DNA of 26,852 nucleotides from Actinomycetes bacterium (GTDB lineage Bacteria > Actinomycetota > Acidimicrobiia > Acidimicrobiales > Palsa-688). Made by a program: the position numbers and the translations under genes. Shown in pieces: positions 14,894 through 21,575 of the stretch; position 1 is the stretch's first letter, and each line of letters begins with the position of its first letter. The notes under the pieces were generated by a model. It had not been told where the DNA came from, made no database searches, and saw nothing but the letters and a program-made list of their open reading frames with translations. The stretch lies in contig JAJZWW010000004.1 in NCBI GenBank assembly GCA_021846485.1, positions 1 to 26,852 on the forward strand, read 5' to 3'.

Positions 14894-15366
14894 CCCGCCT
14901 CCCCTCTGAGCGTCACCGTCACCGCGTCCGCCTCCCCCCGAACGGGCGGCAGCTCGACGATCTGCACGACATGCGCCGGGTCGTCGTCGGCTAGGACACC
15001 CGCGTCGACGAGGCCGCCGAGGACCGCTTTCGTGACGGGATGGTGGGCGCCCGCGTCGGCGGCCCGTCCGCGCTTGGCGATCGCGAACTCGACCTCCGCC
15101 CACCGGAGCGCCGGGACCCTGGCCTGGCGGGCGTACACCTGTGCCGCCACCCGCCACGACCGCACGACCTCAGCGCGCTCACTCCAGTGCAGCCGGCGCT
15201 CGGCGTTCGTCGTCAGTAGACGGGCGGGCGCCGGGATCATGAGGGTGACGACCGTCACCCCCTCCTGCTCGTCGAGCTGCACGAGCGGGGCGGCCTGGGC
15301 GGGGGAGGCCGTGCCAGCCCGTCGCCGTTGCAGCGCCCGGAACTCGGCGGCCGAGATCGTGACCAT
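14890..15366 (-). CDS. RusA-like Holliday junction resolvase
   Basis: A 158-residue protein. The core matches the RusA endodeoxyribonuclease family: an early strand, VTLMIPAPARLLTTNAERRL, with Asn followed by a basic Arg/His patch, a middle strand WAEVEFAIAKRGR, and the metal-binding helix region ADAGAHHPVTKAVLGGLVDA continuing GVLADDDPAHV. This corresponds to the D-x2-N...LD.L...G...DD pattern of the family. RusA dimers cut four-way junctions. Here it probably resolves replication or recombination intermediates of the element. The N-terminal 35 residues (AAEFRALQRRRAGTASPAQA) are an extra basic tail. The start at 15366 shares one base with the upstream stop. Confidence 0.8.
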   Translation of the reverse strand: MVTISAAEFRALQRRRAGTASPAQAAPLVQLDEQEGVTVVTLMIPAPARLLTTNAERRLHWSERAEVVRSWRVAAQVYARQARVPALRWAEVEFAIAKRGRAADAGAHHPVTKAVLGGLVDAGVLADDDPAHVVQIVELPPVRGEADAVTVTLRGEAG

Positions 15367-15779
15367 CACCACGCCCCGATCGACAGCTGGGCGAGCGCCC
15401 AGTGTGCACCGGCATGCTCGATGAGCTCCTCGGTCCAGGCACCTCGTCCAGGCATATATATACCAAGCCTGTGCCCACCAATTCGCCCCCGACACCGACC
15501 GCACATCGCCGCGATTTCCCCCCCGTGCGCAGGCACCCACGTGAGTGCCCAGACCACCTCGGGACGGTCCCGTCCGGGTTCTACCGACCGCGGCCGCTCG
15601 GCCACCCGGTTCGCCTCGTGGGCAGCCGCGTGCGCGAGCAGCTCGGCATCGCTCACATCCATCAGAACCCGCCGGCACCCGAGGCAGTGGTGCTCGACAC
15701 GCACGTCGTCGATCTCCCGGCCGAGAGCGACCACGTAGCTCATGACGACCACTCCGGCAGGCCCGCACAGCTCCATCAT
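15366..15779 (-). CDS. Hypothetical protein with two cysteine pairs
   Basis: A 137-residue protein with HHCLGCRRVLMD near residue 31 and MCGRCRGRIGGH near residue 90, that is two CxxC pairs that could jointly hold a zinc ion. Between them is a helical stretch (ELLAHAAAHEANRVAERP). ATGs at 15779, 15776 and 15788 are all possible starts. The TATATA tract at 15454-15462 lies within it and encodes GIYM. It heads the chain of four overlapping genes that ends at 14154. The function is unknown. Confidence 0.55.
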   Translation of the reverse strand: MMELCGPAGVVVMSYVVALGREIDDVRVEHHCLGCRRVLMDVSDAELLAHAAAHEANRVAERPRSVEPGRDRPEVVWALTWVPAHGGEIAAMCGRCRGRIGGHRLGIYMPGRGAWTEELIEHAGAHWALAQLSIGAW

Positions 15780-15796
15780 CACGACCACCCACTCCC

Positions 15797-15878
15797 GGTG
15801 TCTCTACAGCCGATACACCCGGCCAGCCCCATGACCTGGTCCATCGCACCGGGCCGCTGTCTACGGGGTAGAGACACC
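15797..15878. repeat. Perfect 11-bp inverted repeat with 60-bp spacer
   Basis: GGTGTCTCTAC (15797-15807) pairs with GTAGAGACACC (15868-15878). It fills the 181-bp gap between the winged-helix gene (stop 15961) and the chain starting at 15779, about 18 bp before that start. It could be a pair of operator half-sites or a long-loop RNA hairpin. No promoter is obvious. Confidence 0.6.
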
Positions 15879-15960
15879 CGCTCTCGCCCGCTCCCCCCAC
15901 CCCCGGGGGAGGCCAGCGCCTCCTCCCTCCATCCACCAACCACGGTCCCTCGAGCCCCGC

Positions 15961-17283
15961 TCACAGCTCCCCCTCCTGACCCATGGCCCCAGACCTCCAC
16001 TGCCGGCGTTCCGCGGCCCGTTCGAGCCGCTCGGCCCGATGCGCCTCGGCGGCGAGCGACGTCCCGCTCTCGCCCGCGACCCGCTCGAGAAGGGTGAGCA
16101 GCGGGTCGGCGTCCGGCTCCATGTCCGACGTTCCGCCGGCCCGTCCGAGCCGCTCGTCGAGCGCCCCGACGTCCCGAAGCGCCGGCCCCGCGACGACGCC
16201 CCTGTGCACCCGCGAGGCAAGCCCGTGCGGGACGGCTGAGTCGACGAGGCGAGCCGTGACGGCGGGCGTCCGCCCGGTCTGGGCGGCGAGGCGCCGGACC
16301 GAGATCGGCTCGCGGGCCGGCGTGAGCGCGCACGCCAGCGCGTGCAGCCCGAGCCCGAGAGCGCCGGGGTGCCAGCCGGGGTGGAGGCCGCCGGCGGCTC
16401 CGAGGGCGGGGTCTGTCGGCCGGACCGCCGGGGCGGACGGCTCGGACGGGCCGGCGAGGGCCTCGACGTGGGCGGACGGTGGGCGGCACACCACAGCTCC
16501 GTACCCCGTAGGGGTATCGGAGGGGGACGGAGCATGTGGACGGGCCGGCGAGCCGGCGGGTGCCCACGGCACGGCCAGAGCCCGGTACCGGTTCGGGCGT
16601 AGGCCGCCCGGACTGCGGTCCGTGACGACGAGCCGACCGGACGACTCGAGCCGGCGAAGGGCCCGCCACACCGAGCGGAGAGGAACCCCGGTCAGCTCGA
16701 CGAGCTCGCCGGCGGGCACGCGCACCTGAGGCGTGCCTTGCGCCCACGCCTGGCCCGCAATCACGAGCCAGATCGCCCGGTCGACGTCGCCGGAGCGCCC
16801 GGGCCACGGGGCGAGCGCACCGGCGGTCCACATGGCGGCGAGGCGGTCGACGAGGGCTGGGGTCCCGCCCGGAGCGAGGCGCTGCGCGCGGTGCACGGCG
16901 AGGGCGACGAACTGTCGGCGGGCGGCGGGGGTGAGGGACGCGAGGTGAGCGGCGAGGCGAGCGGCGGTAGGCGAGGGCCAGCGGCCGATGGTGTCGAGGA
17001 GGACATGGAGGCGGCGGCGCTCGGCCTCGTCGCGCTCCCTTCGAGCGGCGTCGTCAGGGGGGTAGAGGTAGGGGCGTTCGCGCTCGATCGCGAGGCGTTG
17101 GCGGGCGAGAGGCGTGAGAACCGCGAGGGCGGTACGGAACGGCGGGGCGGCGGGGCGGCGGGCCGGTTTCGGTGTGAGGAGGAGGGGAGCGACTGATGCA
17201 GGCAGGCGGCGCTCGGGGGTCGGGTCGGGTGGGGTGGGGGAGAGGGAAGAGGAGGAAGGCGCGTTGTTCTCTTCGATCGTCAT
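15961..17283 (-). CDS. Protein with two winged-helix-type domains, possibly replication or transfer regulator
   Basis: A 440-residue protein, rich in Ala and Arg. A first winged helix reads PAGELVELTGVPLRSVWRAL followed by RRLESSGRLVVTDRS, at about residues 210-245. A second HTH-like segment reads ISVRRLAAQTGRTPAVTARL at about residue 325. The N-terminal 60 residues are Pro/Ser-rich and disordered; the C-terminus has helical Glu/Arg text. The ATG at 17283 has GGGGGAGG 5-6 nt upstream; an in-frame ATG at 17331 lacks one. Two winged helices are common in plasmid replication initiators, but the separate primase-polymerase already provides that role here, so this may be an accessory initiator or a regulator. 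I cannot decide. Confidence 0.6.
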   Translation of the reverse strand: MTIEENNAPSSSSLSPTPPDPTPERRLPASVAPLLLTPKPARRPAAPPFRTALAVLTPLARQRLAIERERPYLYPPDDAARRERDEAERRRLHVLLDTIGRWPSPTAARLAAHLASLTPAARRQFVALAVHRAQRLAPGGTPALVDRLAAMWTAGALAPWPGRSGDVDRAIWLVIAGQAWAQGTPQVRVPAGELVELTGVPLRSVWRALRRLESSGRLVVTDRSPGGLRPNRYRALAVPWAPAGSPARPHAPSPSDTPTGYGAVVCRPPSAHVEALAGPSEPSAPAVRPTDPALGAAGGLHPGWHPGALGLGLHALACALTPAREPISVRRLAAQTGRTPAVTARLVDSAVPHGLASRVHRGVVAGPALRDVGALDERLGRAGGTSDMEPDADPLLTLLERVAGESGTSLAAEAHRAERLERAAERRQWRSGAMGQEGEL

Positions 17284-17383
17284 CTCAACCTCCCCCGAGA
17301 ACTCACCCGCAGCCGCCATCACCATGTCCACCAGTGCGGGGCGATGGCGTCAGCGCCACCGAGGACGGTGAGGCGGCTCACCG

Positions 17384-17854
17384 TCACGATGCCCTGCAAC
17401 CTGTCACCCCTGTGGGGTGACGGATCGAGGACCACGCGGTGTATTGCGCTGTCGCGTGTCGGCGCATGGGGGCTGTCGATGCCCAGCCAAGGATTTGTGT
17501 CCATGCCGCCATCGCTGCATGGATCGTCTGAAGCTCGACGCGGGCCTCGGCAGGCCTAGCACCGCAGATGCCGCGTGGCGGGGGCGCGACAAGCCCGGCA
17601 GGGGCTTCGGCGATCGGTGGGGCGATGAGCGCGGCGGCAGCGAGGAGCGCATCGAATTCGTGCTGCATCTGCCGGCTGGCAAAGTGCACCGCCACGTTGT
17701 TCACGAGGTACCCGGCGAGGTCCGCCGACTGCCGCACCTGGGCGGCCGTCAGCCTGGGCACCGGAGGGGGCGTCGTCGCGGTGGCGGCCAGGGCACCAGC
17801 AGCCGCCAGGCCGACGGCGACGGTGATGGCGGCGAAGGCTTTGCGGGTCGTCAT
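17384..17854 (-). CDS. Secreted small protein with signal peptide
   Basis: A 156-residue protein. The N-terminus, MTTRKAFAAITVAVGLAAAG continuing ALAATATT, is a clear signal peptide with an Ala-x-Ala-type cleavage region, followed by a Pro-rich stretch and a helical mature part (VRQSADLAGYLVNNVAVHFA). Two cysteines (GICGARP and TGCRAS) may form a disulfide. AAAGGAG lies 8-9 nt before the ATG at 17854. Transcription comes from the divergent promoter at 17893-17921. The family is not recognised. The same start context (AAAGGAG...GTCATGAC) recurs at the gene starting at 19182. Confidence 0.65.
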   Translation of the reverse strand: MTTRKAFAAITVAVGLAAAGALAATATTPPPVPRLTAAQVRQSADLAGYLVNNVAVHFASRQMQHEFDALLAAAALIAPPIAEAPAGLVAPPPRGICGARPAEARVELQTIHAAMAAWTQILGWASTAPMRRHATAQYTAWSSIRHPTGVTGCRAS

Positions 17855-17892
17855 GACTGCGCTCCTTTCGTGGGGACTCCTTCTAGGTGACA

Positions 17893-17928
17893 ACCCTAGT
17901 TGACACCCTATGATATGTCAACTAGCGT
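17893..17928. promoter_or_regulatory. Overlapping divergent promoters within one palindrome
   Basis: The palindrome CTAGTTGACA-N10-TGTCAACTAG (17896-17925) contains both -35 boxes. Plus strand: TTGACA (17900-17905), 17 nt, TAGCGT (17923-17928), 6 nt, then the ATG at 17935. Minus strand: TTGACA (17921-17916), 17 nt, TAGGGT (17898-17893), leading to the secreted protein at 17854. The two polymerases cannot bind at once, and a dimeric repressor would shut off both. The plus transcript appears leaderless. Confidence 0.8.
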
Positions 17929-17934
17929 GGCGGT

Positions 17935-18258
17935 ATGGTGCACAGCTCAACATCCACCTCCATCCGTCAACTACCGTCTGGGGCCGTGCCCCCCGCAGCA
18001 GGCTGGCGACGACGAGTTCTCGACGACCCGGCGCGGCGCAAGCTCCGCCGCGAGCTCGAGGCGGTCGGTCGGGAGTTCGCCGGGGTGGAGGCCAGGCGAT
18101 CTGTGCTGGTCGAGCGACGGAGGGCGGCCATCGAAGCGGCCCGAGCGGCCGGCGCTGGCTGGCAGGAAATCGCGGACGTGCTCGGGCTGGAATCGCGCCA
18201 GGCAGCGCAGGCGATTGTGGGGCGGCAGGAAGCGGCGCAGAAGCGGCGCTCACGCTGA
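17935..18258 (+). CDS. Small helix-turn-helix regulator with coiled-coil N-terminal part
   Basis: A 107-residue protein. After a disordered lead come helices (ARRKLRRELEAVGREFAGVE; SVLVERRRAAIEAARAAG) and then WQEIADVLGLESRQAAQAIV, a helix-turn-helix of the kind found in small actinobacterial plasmid regulators. It resembles the protein at 20833-21081 in the order coiled coil, then [TG]W[RQ]E[VI]. The ATG at 17935 is 6 nt after a -10 box, so translation is probably leaderless. The promoter lies inside a 30-bp palindrome, which suggests autoregulation. It is the only plus-strand gene in this part of the element. Confidence 0.7.
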   Translation: MVHSSTSTSIRQLPSGAVPPAAGWRRRVLDDPARRKLRRELEAVGREFAGVEARRSVLVERRRAAIEAARAAGAGWQEIADVLGLESRQAAQAIVGRQEAAQKRRSR

Positions 18259-18262
18259 GCGC
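18246..18262. terminator. Hairpin at the stop codon between convergent genes
   Basis: GCGCTCA-CGC-TGAGCGC is a perfect 7-bp stem with a 3-nt loop, overlapping the TGA of the regulator gene and facing the G1 peptidase gene (stop 18284). No T-run follows, so it would act at best as a weak bidirectional terminator. Confidence 0.4.
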
Positions 18263-18283
18263 CCCCACGCAAACACCGGACGA

Positions 18284-19009
18284 TCACGAGGACCTCACAT
18301 AGCTGTCGGTGAACGCGTCGTGGCGGACGGGTCCGACTGTGACCGTCGACCCGTACATCGGGATCATCTGCACGAGGGACAGGTGGTGCGGGGCGACGGG
18401 GCGGCCGCCGGACCTAGCGACACGTAGGTGAGTGAAGTGCGCCGGAGTGAAGCGGGGGAGCAGCCCGTGCTGCGGGCGCTCGGTGACCCACTCGGCTGAC
18501 CGAGCCCGGCGAAGAGTGAAACGCACCGTCGTCGCGAACGTCCAGCCTTGGGTCGCATCCGAGAACTGGATGATCCAGCGTGTGCGACCCGCTGAACAGA
18601 TCGTTGCCGACACATGGTCACCGGGAACGATCCAGTCCGTTGGCTCGCCAATGTGTGTCAGGGGCTGGGGTAGAGCGGGCCACAGCTCGAGCCATGCGTC
18701 GCGGGCGAGGATCCCGTTGTAGGTTGTTTCGCCGGTGCCGACCTGGAGCAGGTGGATGTCGTGGCCCGTGCCGCCGATGCCGATCCATGTCGACACGGCG
18801 GCGGCACGGCGCGACGAGGAGATCGGCGGCACCGTCCACGACGCGGAGACCATCGTCGGGTGTCGCCCTCGTGCCTCGTAGCCGGCCCAGTTGGTGCTGA
18901 AAGTCTTGACGATCCTCGGCGGCGTCATCTCCTCGAACAGGCCGACCATGCCCGCGAAGTAGGCCCCGAGCGCCGCTGCCACGAGCGCGACGACGCGCAG
19001 CCGCTTCAC
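18284..19009 (-). CDS. Secreted or membrane-anchored G1-family (glutamic) peptidase
   Basis: A 241-residue protein. An N-terminal hydrophobic segment (residues 5-25) is a signal peptide or anchor. The rest follows the G1 peptidase (eqolisin) pattern: NWAGYEA, SWTVPPI, STWIGIGG, LLQVGTG with the catalytic-type Gln (Q89), AWLELWP, VPGDHVSATI, and SAEWVTERP with the Glu (E173 or E177). G1 enzymes are acid-active endopeptidases with a beta-sandwich fold, best known from fungi and also present in bacteria. The GTG at 19009 overlaps the upstream stop (GTGA). It is the last gene of a four-gene envelope operon. A target within that operon, such as the repeat protein or a conjugation-surface protein, is only a guess. 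Confidence 0.8.
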   Translation of the reverse strand: MKRLRVVALVAAALGAYFAGMVGLFEEMTPPRIVKTFSTNWAGYEARGRHPTMVSASWTVPPISSSRRAAAVSTWIGIGGTGHDIHLLQVGTGETTYNGILARDAWLELWPALPQPLTHIGEPTDWIVPGDHVSATICSAGRTRWIIQFSDATQGWTFATTVRFTLRRARSAEWVTERPQHGLLPRFTPAHFTHLRVARSGGRPVAPHHLSLVQMIPMYGSTVTVGPVRHDAFTDSYVRSS

Positions 19010-19182
19010 GACTCGAGCCCGACCGCCCGGCGCTGGTGGCGGGCCCGGATGCGGAGCACGAGGACTACGGCGAGGACGGCGAACGCCAGCGCCGCCGGCG
19101 CGACGAGCGCATGCGCGACGAGCAACAAGAGGAGACCCAGGAGGACGTAGGGGAGCCCTCGTGTGGTGAGGATGGTGGTCAT
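19006..19182 (-). CDS. Tiny membrane protein
   Basis: A 58-residue protein. Two hydrophobic helices (YVLLGLLLLLVAHALV; ALAFAVLAVVLVL) are followed by a basic tail, IRARHQRRAVGLES. ATGA overlap with the J-domain gene and GTGA overlap with the peptidase gene show tight coupling to both. AAAGGAG stands 9 nt before the ATG. It may be an accessory subunit that holds the J-domain protein or the peptidase at the membrane. That is inference. Confidence 0.65.
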   Translation of the reverse strand: MTTILTTRGLPYVLLGLLLLLVAHALVAPAALAFAVLAVVLVLRIRARHQRRAVGLES

Positions 19183-19895
19183 GACTGAACTCCTTTCGCT
19201 GTCCGCCCGCGGCGGATTCGGTGTCGGATGACGAAGAACGCGATTGCGGCGATGAGCACCACGGGAATCAACGGGGCGATCGCACCGACCACGTTGAGGC
19301 CGACGAGAACGACGAGGAGTGCGCAGTAACCCCGGACTGCCCACAGCCACACATCTGACGAGTGACGTCGTGAGAGGACCCACCCGGCGCCGGAGCTGAC
19401 CCACGCCACGGCGAGCACGACGACGAGCCGGAAGAGCGAGGCTGGTGGGGGGAGCGTCACGAGCTCGCTCGCAAGCCAGCCGACAGCTGCCCCTCCGATC
19501 GCGGTGATGACGAGCACTGCGGATAGGGGTGCCAGCGACATGAACACGGCGCCGCGGGTCGTGGCCCGCGATAACCGAGCCACGAGGCTGCCGGTGGTGG
19601 GCATCGGCCGCGAGGGCGGCACCCACCCAGACGGCGGGGTGAAGCCGTCGGCTGGGACGAACTCGGTCGGCGGCGCCTGAGCGTTGCTCGACCCGTGTTC
19701 GCGCCGCTCGCGGTCGTACTCGGCGCGTTGCGTCGGGTCGCTGAGCGTTGCGTAGGCAGCCTCGAGGGCTTTGAATTTCTCGGCGTCACCACCGGCGTCG
19801 GGGTGTGCCTTCGCCGCGAGCTTCTTCCAGGCGGCTGCAATCACGACGGGCGACGCGCCGGGGGACACCTCGAGCAGCTCGTAGAGGTCGGTCAT
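19179..19895 (-). CDS. Membrane J-domain protein (DnaJ-like)
   Basis: A 238-residue protein. Residues 3-60 form a J domain (LYELLEVSPGASPVVIAAAW, then AKAHPDAGG with HPD at 31-33, then ATLSDPTQRAEYDRE). The HPD tripeptide is the part that stimulates the ATPase of Hsp70/DnaK. A Pro-rich linker follows (about 70-100), then three to four membrane helices (about 115-235) and a short basic end. It therefore would recruit DnaK to the membrane on the cytoplasmic side. The ATG at 19895 overlaps the upstream stop (ATGA), with AAGGCGG about 10 nt before. A J protein in an operon with a secreted peptidase is unusual. Confidence 0.8.
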   Translation of the reverse strand: MTDLYELLEVSPGASPVVIAAAWKKLAAKAHPDAGGDAEKFKALEAAYATLSDPTQRAEYDRERREHGSSNAQAPPTEFVPADGFTPPSGWVPPSRPMPTTGSLVARLSRATTRGAVFMSLAPLSAVLVITAIGGAAVGWLASELVTLPPPASLFRLVVVLAVAWVSSGAGWVLSRRHSSDVWLWAVRGYCALLVVLVGLNVVGAIAPLIPVVLIAAIAFFVIRHRIRRGRTAKGVQS

Positions 19896-20725
19896 GGTGT
19901 GCATCCGCCTTCGATCGTGCACACCGCGTGACCGCCGTCGGCGCTGACGACGACCAACTCATTGCCGGTCGCTGTGGACGCCACGGCGACCGGGGGTGAG
20001 GCGAAGGGGACGTGCCGCCCCCAGGCCCACGATGTGCCATAGACCTCGACGTAATCGCCGGTTACCAGCCAGTAACCTGTCGTGCTCGCGATCCCAACCG
20101 TCGGCGTGTAGGTCGTGATTGTCGTCGGCACGGAGGGTGGCAAGCCGCCGAACCCGAAGATGCTCCCCCTCGACGTCGACAGCCAGTAGCCGTGGCCGCC
20201 GGGGGCCACCGCGATCGAGGTGACGTCGTCGACCCGGTCGCGGTGGCCCGGCACCGACCCGTAGAACCTGGCGTCTCCGAAGCTGAACACCCCGCCGTCC
20301 GCGCCCACTAGCCAGTAACCCCCGCCTGTCGGGGTCGCGGCCATGCCGACGATCGGCGCGTCCAGCGGCTTGCCAGCCATCGACCCGTAGGACCTGGCGT
20401 CTCCGAAGCTGAACACCTGCCCGGTCGCGGACACGAGCCAAAAGCCCTGTGATGTGCCCGGCCGGGGTGTCGCGGCGATCCCCACGATGTCGGAGCCGGC
20501 TGGCGCTGTGCCGAGACCGCTGGCGTCTGTCTCTGCGACGACGTGACCAGAGGCAGTCACCAACCATGCGCCTGTGCCGGCCGGCGTCAGCGCGACACCG
20601 ACGATTCGTGTCGCGGTAAGCCCTCCTGCCGGCGCCGCCCCCGCCGGCGATGCGGCGAGCAGCGGGCCGGCTGCGAGTGCGAGTGCGGCGATGGTGGCGA
20701 TGAGCCACCGGGCAGTCTTGGTCAT
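19892..20725 (-). CDS. Secreted repeat protein with GYWLV/GGVFSFGDA units
   Basis: A 277-residue protein. A signal peptide (MTKTARWLIATIAALALAAG..., cleavage after an ASPAGA-type stretch) is followed by about six units of roughly 40 residues. The clearest are GFWLVSATGQVFSFGDARSY and GYWLVGADGGVFSFGDARFY, each followed by GS. Such units form blade-like beta structures, probably a propeller, and are frequent in extracellular proteins of Acidimicrobiia and some other actinobacteria. The C-terminal cysteines (HAVCTIEGGCTP) may pair. AAGGAGG precedes the ATG at 20725. It is the first gene of the envelope operon. A surface-binding role is plausible, but no ligand is known. Confidence 0.75.
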   Translation of the reverse strand: MTKTARWLIATIAALALAAGPLLAASPAGAAPAGGLTATRIVGVALTPAGTGAWLVTASGHVVAETDASGLGTAPAGSDIVGIAATPRPGTSQGFWLVSATGQVFSFGDARSYGSMAGKPLDAPIVGMAATPTGGGYWLVGADGGVFSFGDARFYGSVPGHRDRVDDVTSIAVAPGGHGYWLSTSRGSIFGFGGLPPSVPTTITTYTPTVGIASTTGYWLVTGDYVEVYGTSWAWGRHVPFASPPVAVASTATGNELVVVSADGGHAVCTIEGGCTP

Positions 20726-20761
20726 GGTGCCTCCTTGCCTCGGGTCAATCAGCAATGAGCT

Positions 20762-20811
20762 GTTGACTCAACAATAGCAGGAGAAAACGGCAAACGTCAA
20801 CACCACGTTGA
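20762..20811 (-). promoter_or_regulatory. Promoter and operators of the envelope operon
   Basis: On the minus strand there is TTGACG (20800-20795), an 18-nt spacer and TATTGT (20776-20771). The perfect 11-bp palindrome GTTGACTCAAC (20762-20772) overlaps the -10 box and +1, and TCAAC-N5-GTTGA (20797-20811) overlaps the -35 box. The whole block is aligned and nearly identical to 11203-11251, including an AATAGCAGGA core between the operators. Confidence 0.75.
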
Positions 20812-20832
20812 GGATGTGTGCGTGCTCCCAGG

Positions 20833-21081
20833 TCAGTCGGCTGCGAGCGCCTCGGCGCGTTGCGCTGACACCCCGAGGACTTCGCCGACCTCGCGCCACG
20901 TGAGGCCCCCCGCGGTGTGCGCAGCGCGTGCCGCCTCGGCCCGGACGCGACGCGCTTCGGCCAGCGCCGCCTCGGCGCGGCGGTAGCGGGCATCTGCGTC
21001 TTTGAGGGGTTTCGTGAACTTCGCCACGCCCAGTTCCTCGAGTCGTTGACTTCGCGGCCTGACCATGCTGAACCTTGCCAC
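20833..21081 (-). CDS. Small helix-turn-helix regulator next to the origin
   Basis: An 82-residue protein. A basic N-terminus and a helix (DADARYRRAEAALAEARRVR AEAARAAH, split here for length) precede LTWREVGEVLGVSAQRAEAL, a helix-turn-helix. It is related in layout to the regulator at 17935. The GTG at 21081 and the ATG at 21066 are both possible starts. The operator-like GTTGTCTCAAC lies at 21091-21101, just before the gene, and GTTGAGTCAAT lies at 21137-21147. Position and family make it my first candidate for the repressor that binds the 11-bp palindromes. Confidence 0.65.
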   Translation of the reverse strand: MARFSMVRPRSQRLEELGVAKFTKPLKDADARYRRAEAALAEARRVRAEAARAAHTAGGLTWREVGEVLGVSAQRAEALAAD

Positions 21082-21090
21082 GGCCAGCGG

Positions 21091-21147
21091 GTTGTCTCAA
21101 CTACCTGTTGCCCACCAGCCTAGCGCGCAATAGAATGTTGAGTCAAT
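21091..21147. promoter_or_regulatory. Divergent promoter region beside the origin
   Basis: Plus strand: TTGCCC (21108-21113), a 17-nt spacer and TAGAAT (21131-21136), followed at once by the palindrome GTTGAGTCAAT (21137-21147). Minus strand: TTGACT within that palindrome, about 18 nt, then TAGGCT, leading to the regulator at 20833. GTTGTCTCAAC (21091-21101) is a second, imperfect operator. The plus transcript would run through the origin-like region to the replication gene with a leader of about 510 nt. Confidence 0.55.
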
Positions 21148-21278
21148 AGGGGAGGGATGGTATGGCGGCGGCGGAGCAGCACCGAGGGTGGAGATGCCCG
21201 ACGACTGATCCCAGCGAACGGCATCGTTGAAGCGCTCGCTCTCGCCGAGCTGAGCACGCGCCGGTCGGCGACGAGGCG

Positions 21279-21557
21279 GGGCGCTGTGTACGCCCTGTAC
21301 GTGGGTTACGTAACCTACGTACCTTCAGTACGTTCAGTAACGTACAGAGGTTCTGTGGGTTCTGTGGGTTCTGCAATGCACAGAAGCTCTGTGCCTTCTG
21401 TACGCCGCAGCGCCCGAGCCGCTGGAATTCTTGCTTGCAAGCAAGACAGAAAGAAAGCCAGAAAGACGGCTTACAAGCAAGCTATCTTGCTAGAAATCAT
21501 CGGATAGCAGCGGCGTGACCTGGCCTGACAGGGATAACAGTCTATTATCCCTGGTCA
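21279..21557. other. Origin-like region with iterons and palindromes
   Basis: No credible gene occupies 21150-21655. The region holds an inverted repeat, GGGCGCTG/CAGCGCCC (21279-21286, 21408-21415), enclosing several GTACGT motifs, the 12-bp palindrome GGTTACGTAACC (21304-21315) and tandem GTTCTGTGG iterons with inverted copies. Then come the 18-bp perfect palindrome TCTTGCTTGCAAGCAAGA (21429-21446), the hairpin AGCAAG-N4-CTTGCT (21477-21491) and the inverted repeat CAGGGATAA-N7-TTATCCCTG (21529-21553). Base composition falls relative to the flanks. Placed just before the primase-polymerase gene, it is the obvious candidate for the replication origin. Confidence 0.65.
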
Positions 21558-21575
21558 CAAAAAATTGGTATGGGA

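Noticed and set aside
15779..16831. A 350-codon minus-strand open frame
   Set aside because: It overlaps the winged-helix gene in another frame and is Arg/Pro-rich low-complexity text. The gene at 15961-17283 has the ribosome site and HTH motifs.
21157..21507. A 116-codon frame after a good plus-strand promoter
   Set aside because: Its central text only mirrors the GTACGT and TTCTGT DNA repeats, the ribosome site is too close to the ATG, and an ATG at 21162 with better spacing gives only 22 codons. I treat the region as non-coding origin.
21529..21553. AGGGATAACAG resembles part of the I-SceI homing site
   Set aside because: Only the left 11 of 18 positions fit, and the sequence is better explained as one arm of a 9-bp inverted repeat. 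No homing endonuclease gene is present.
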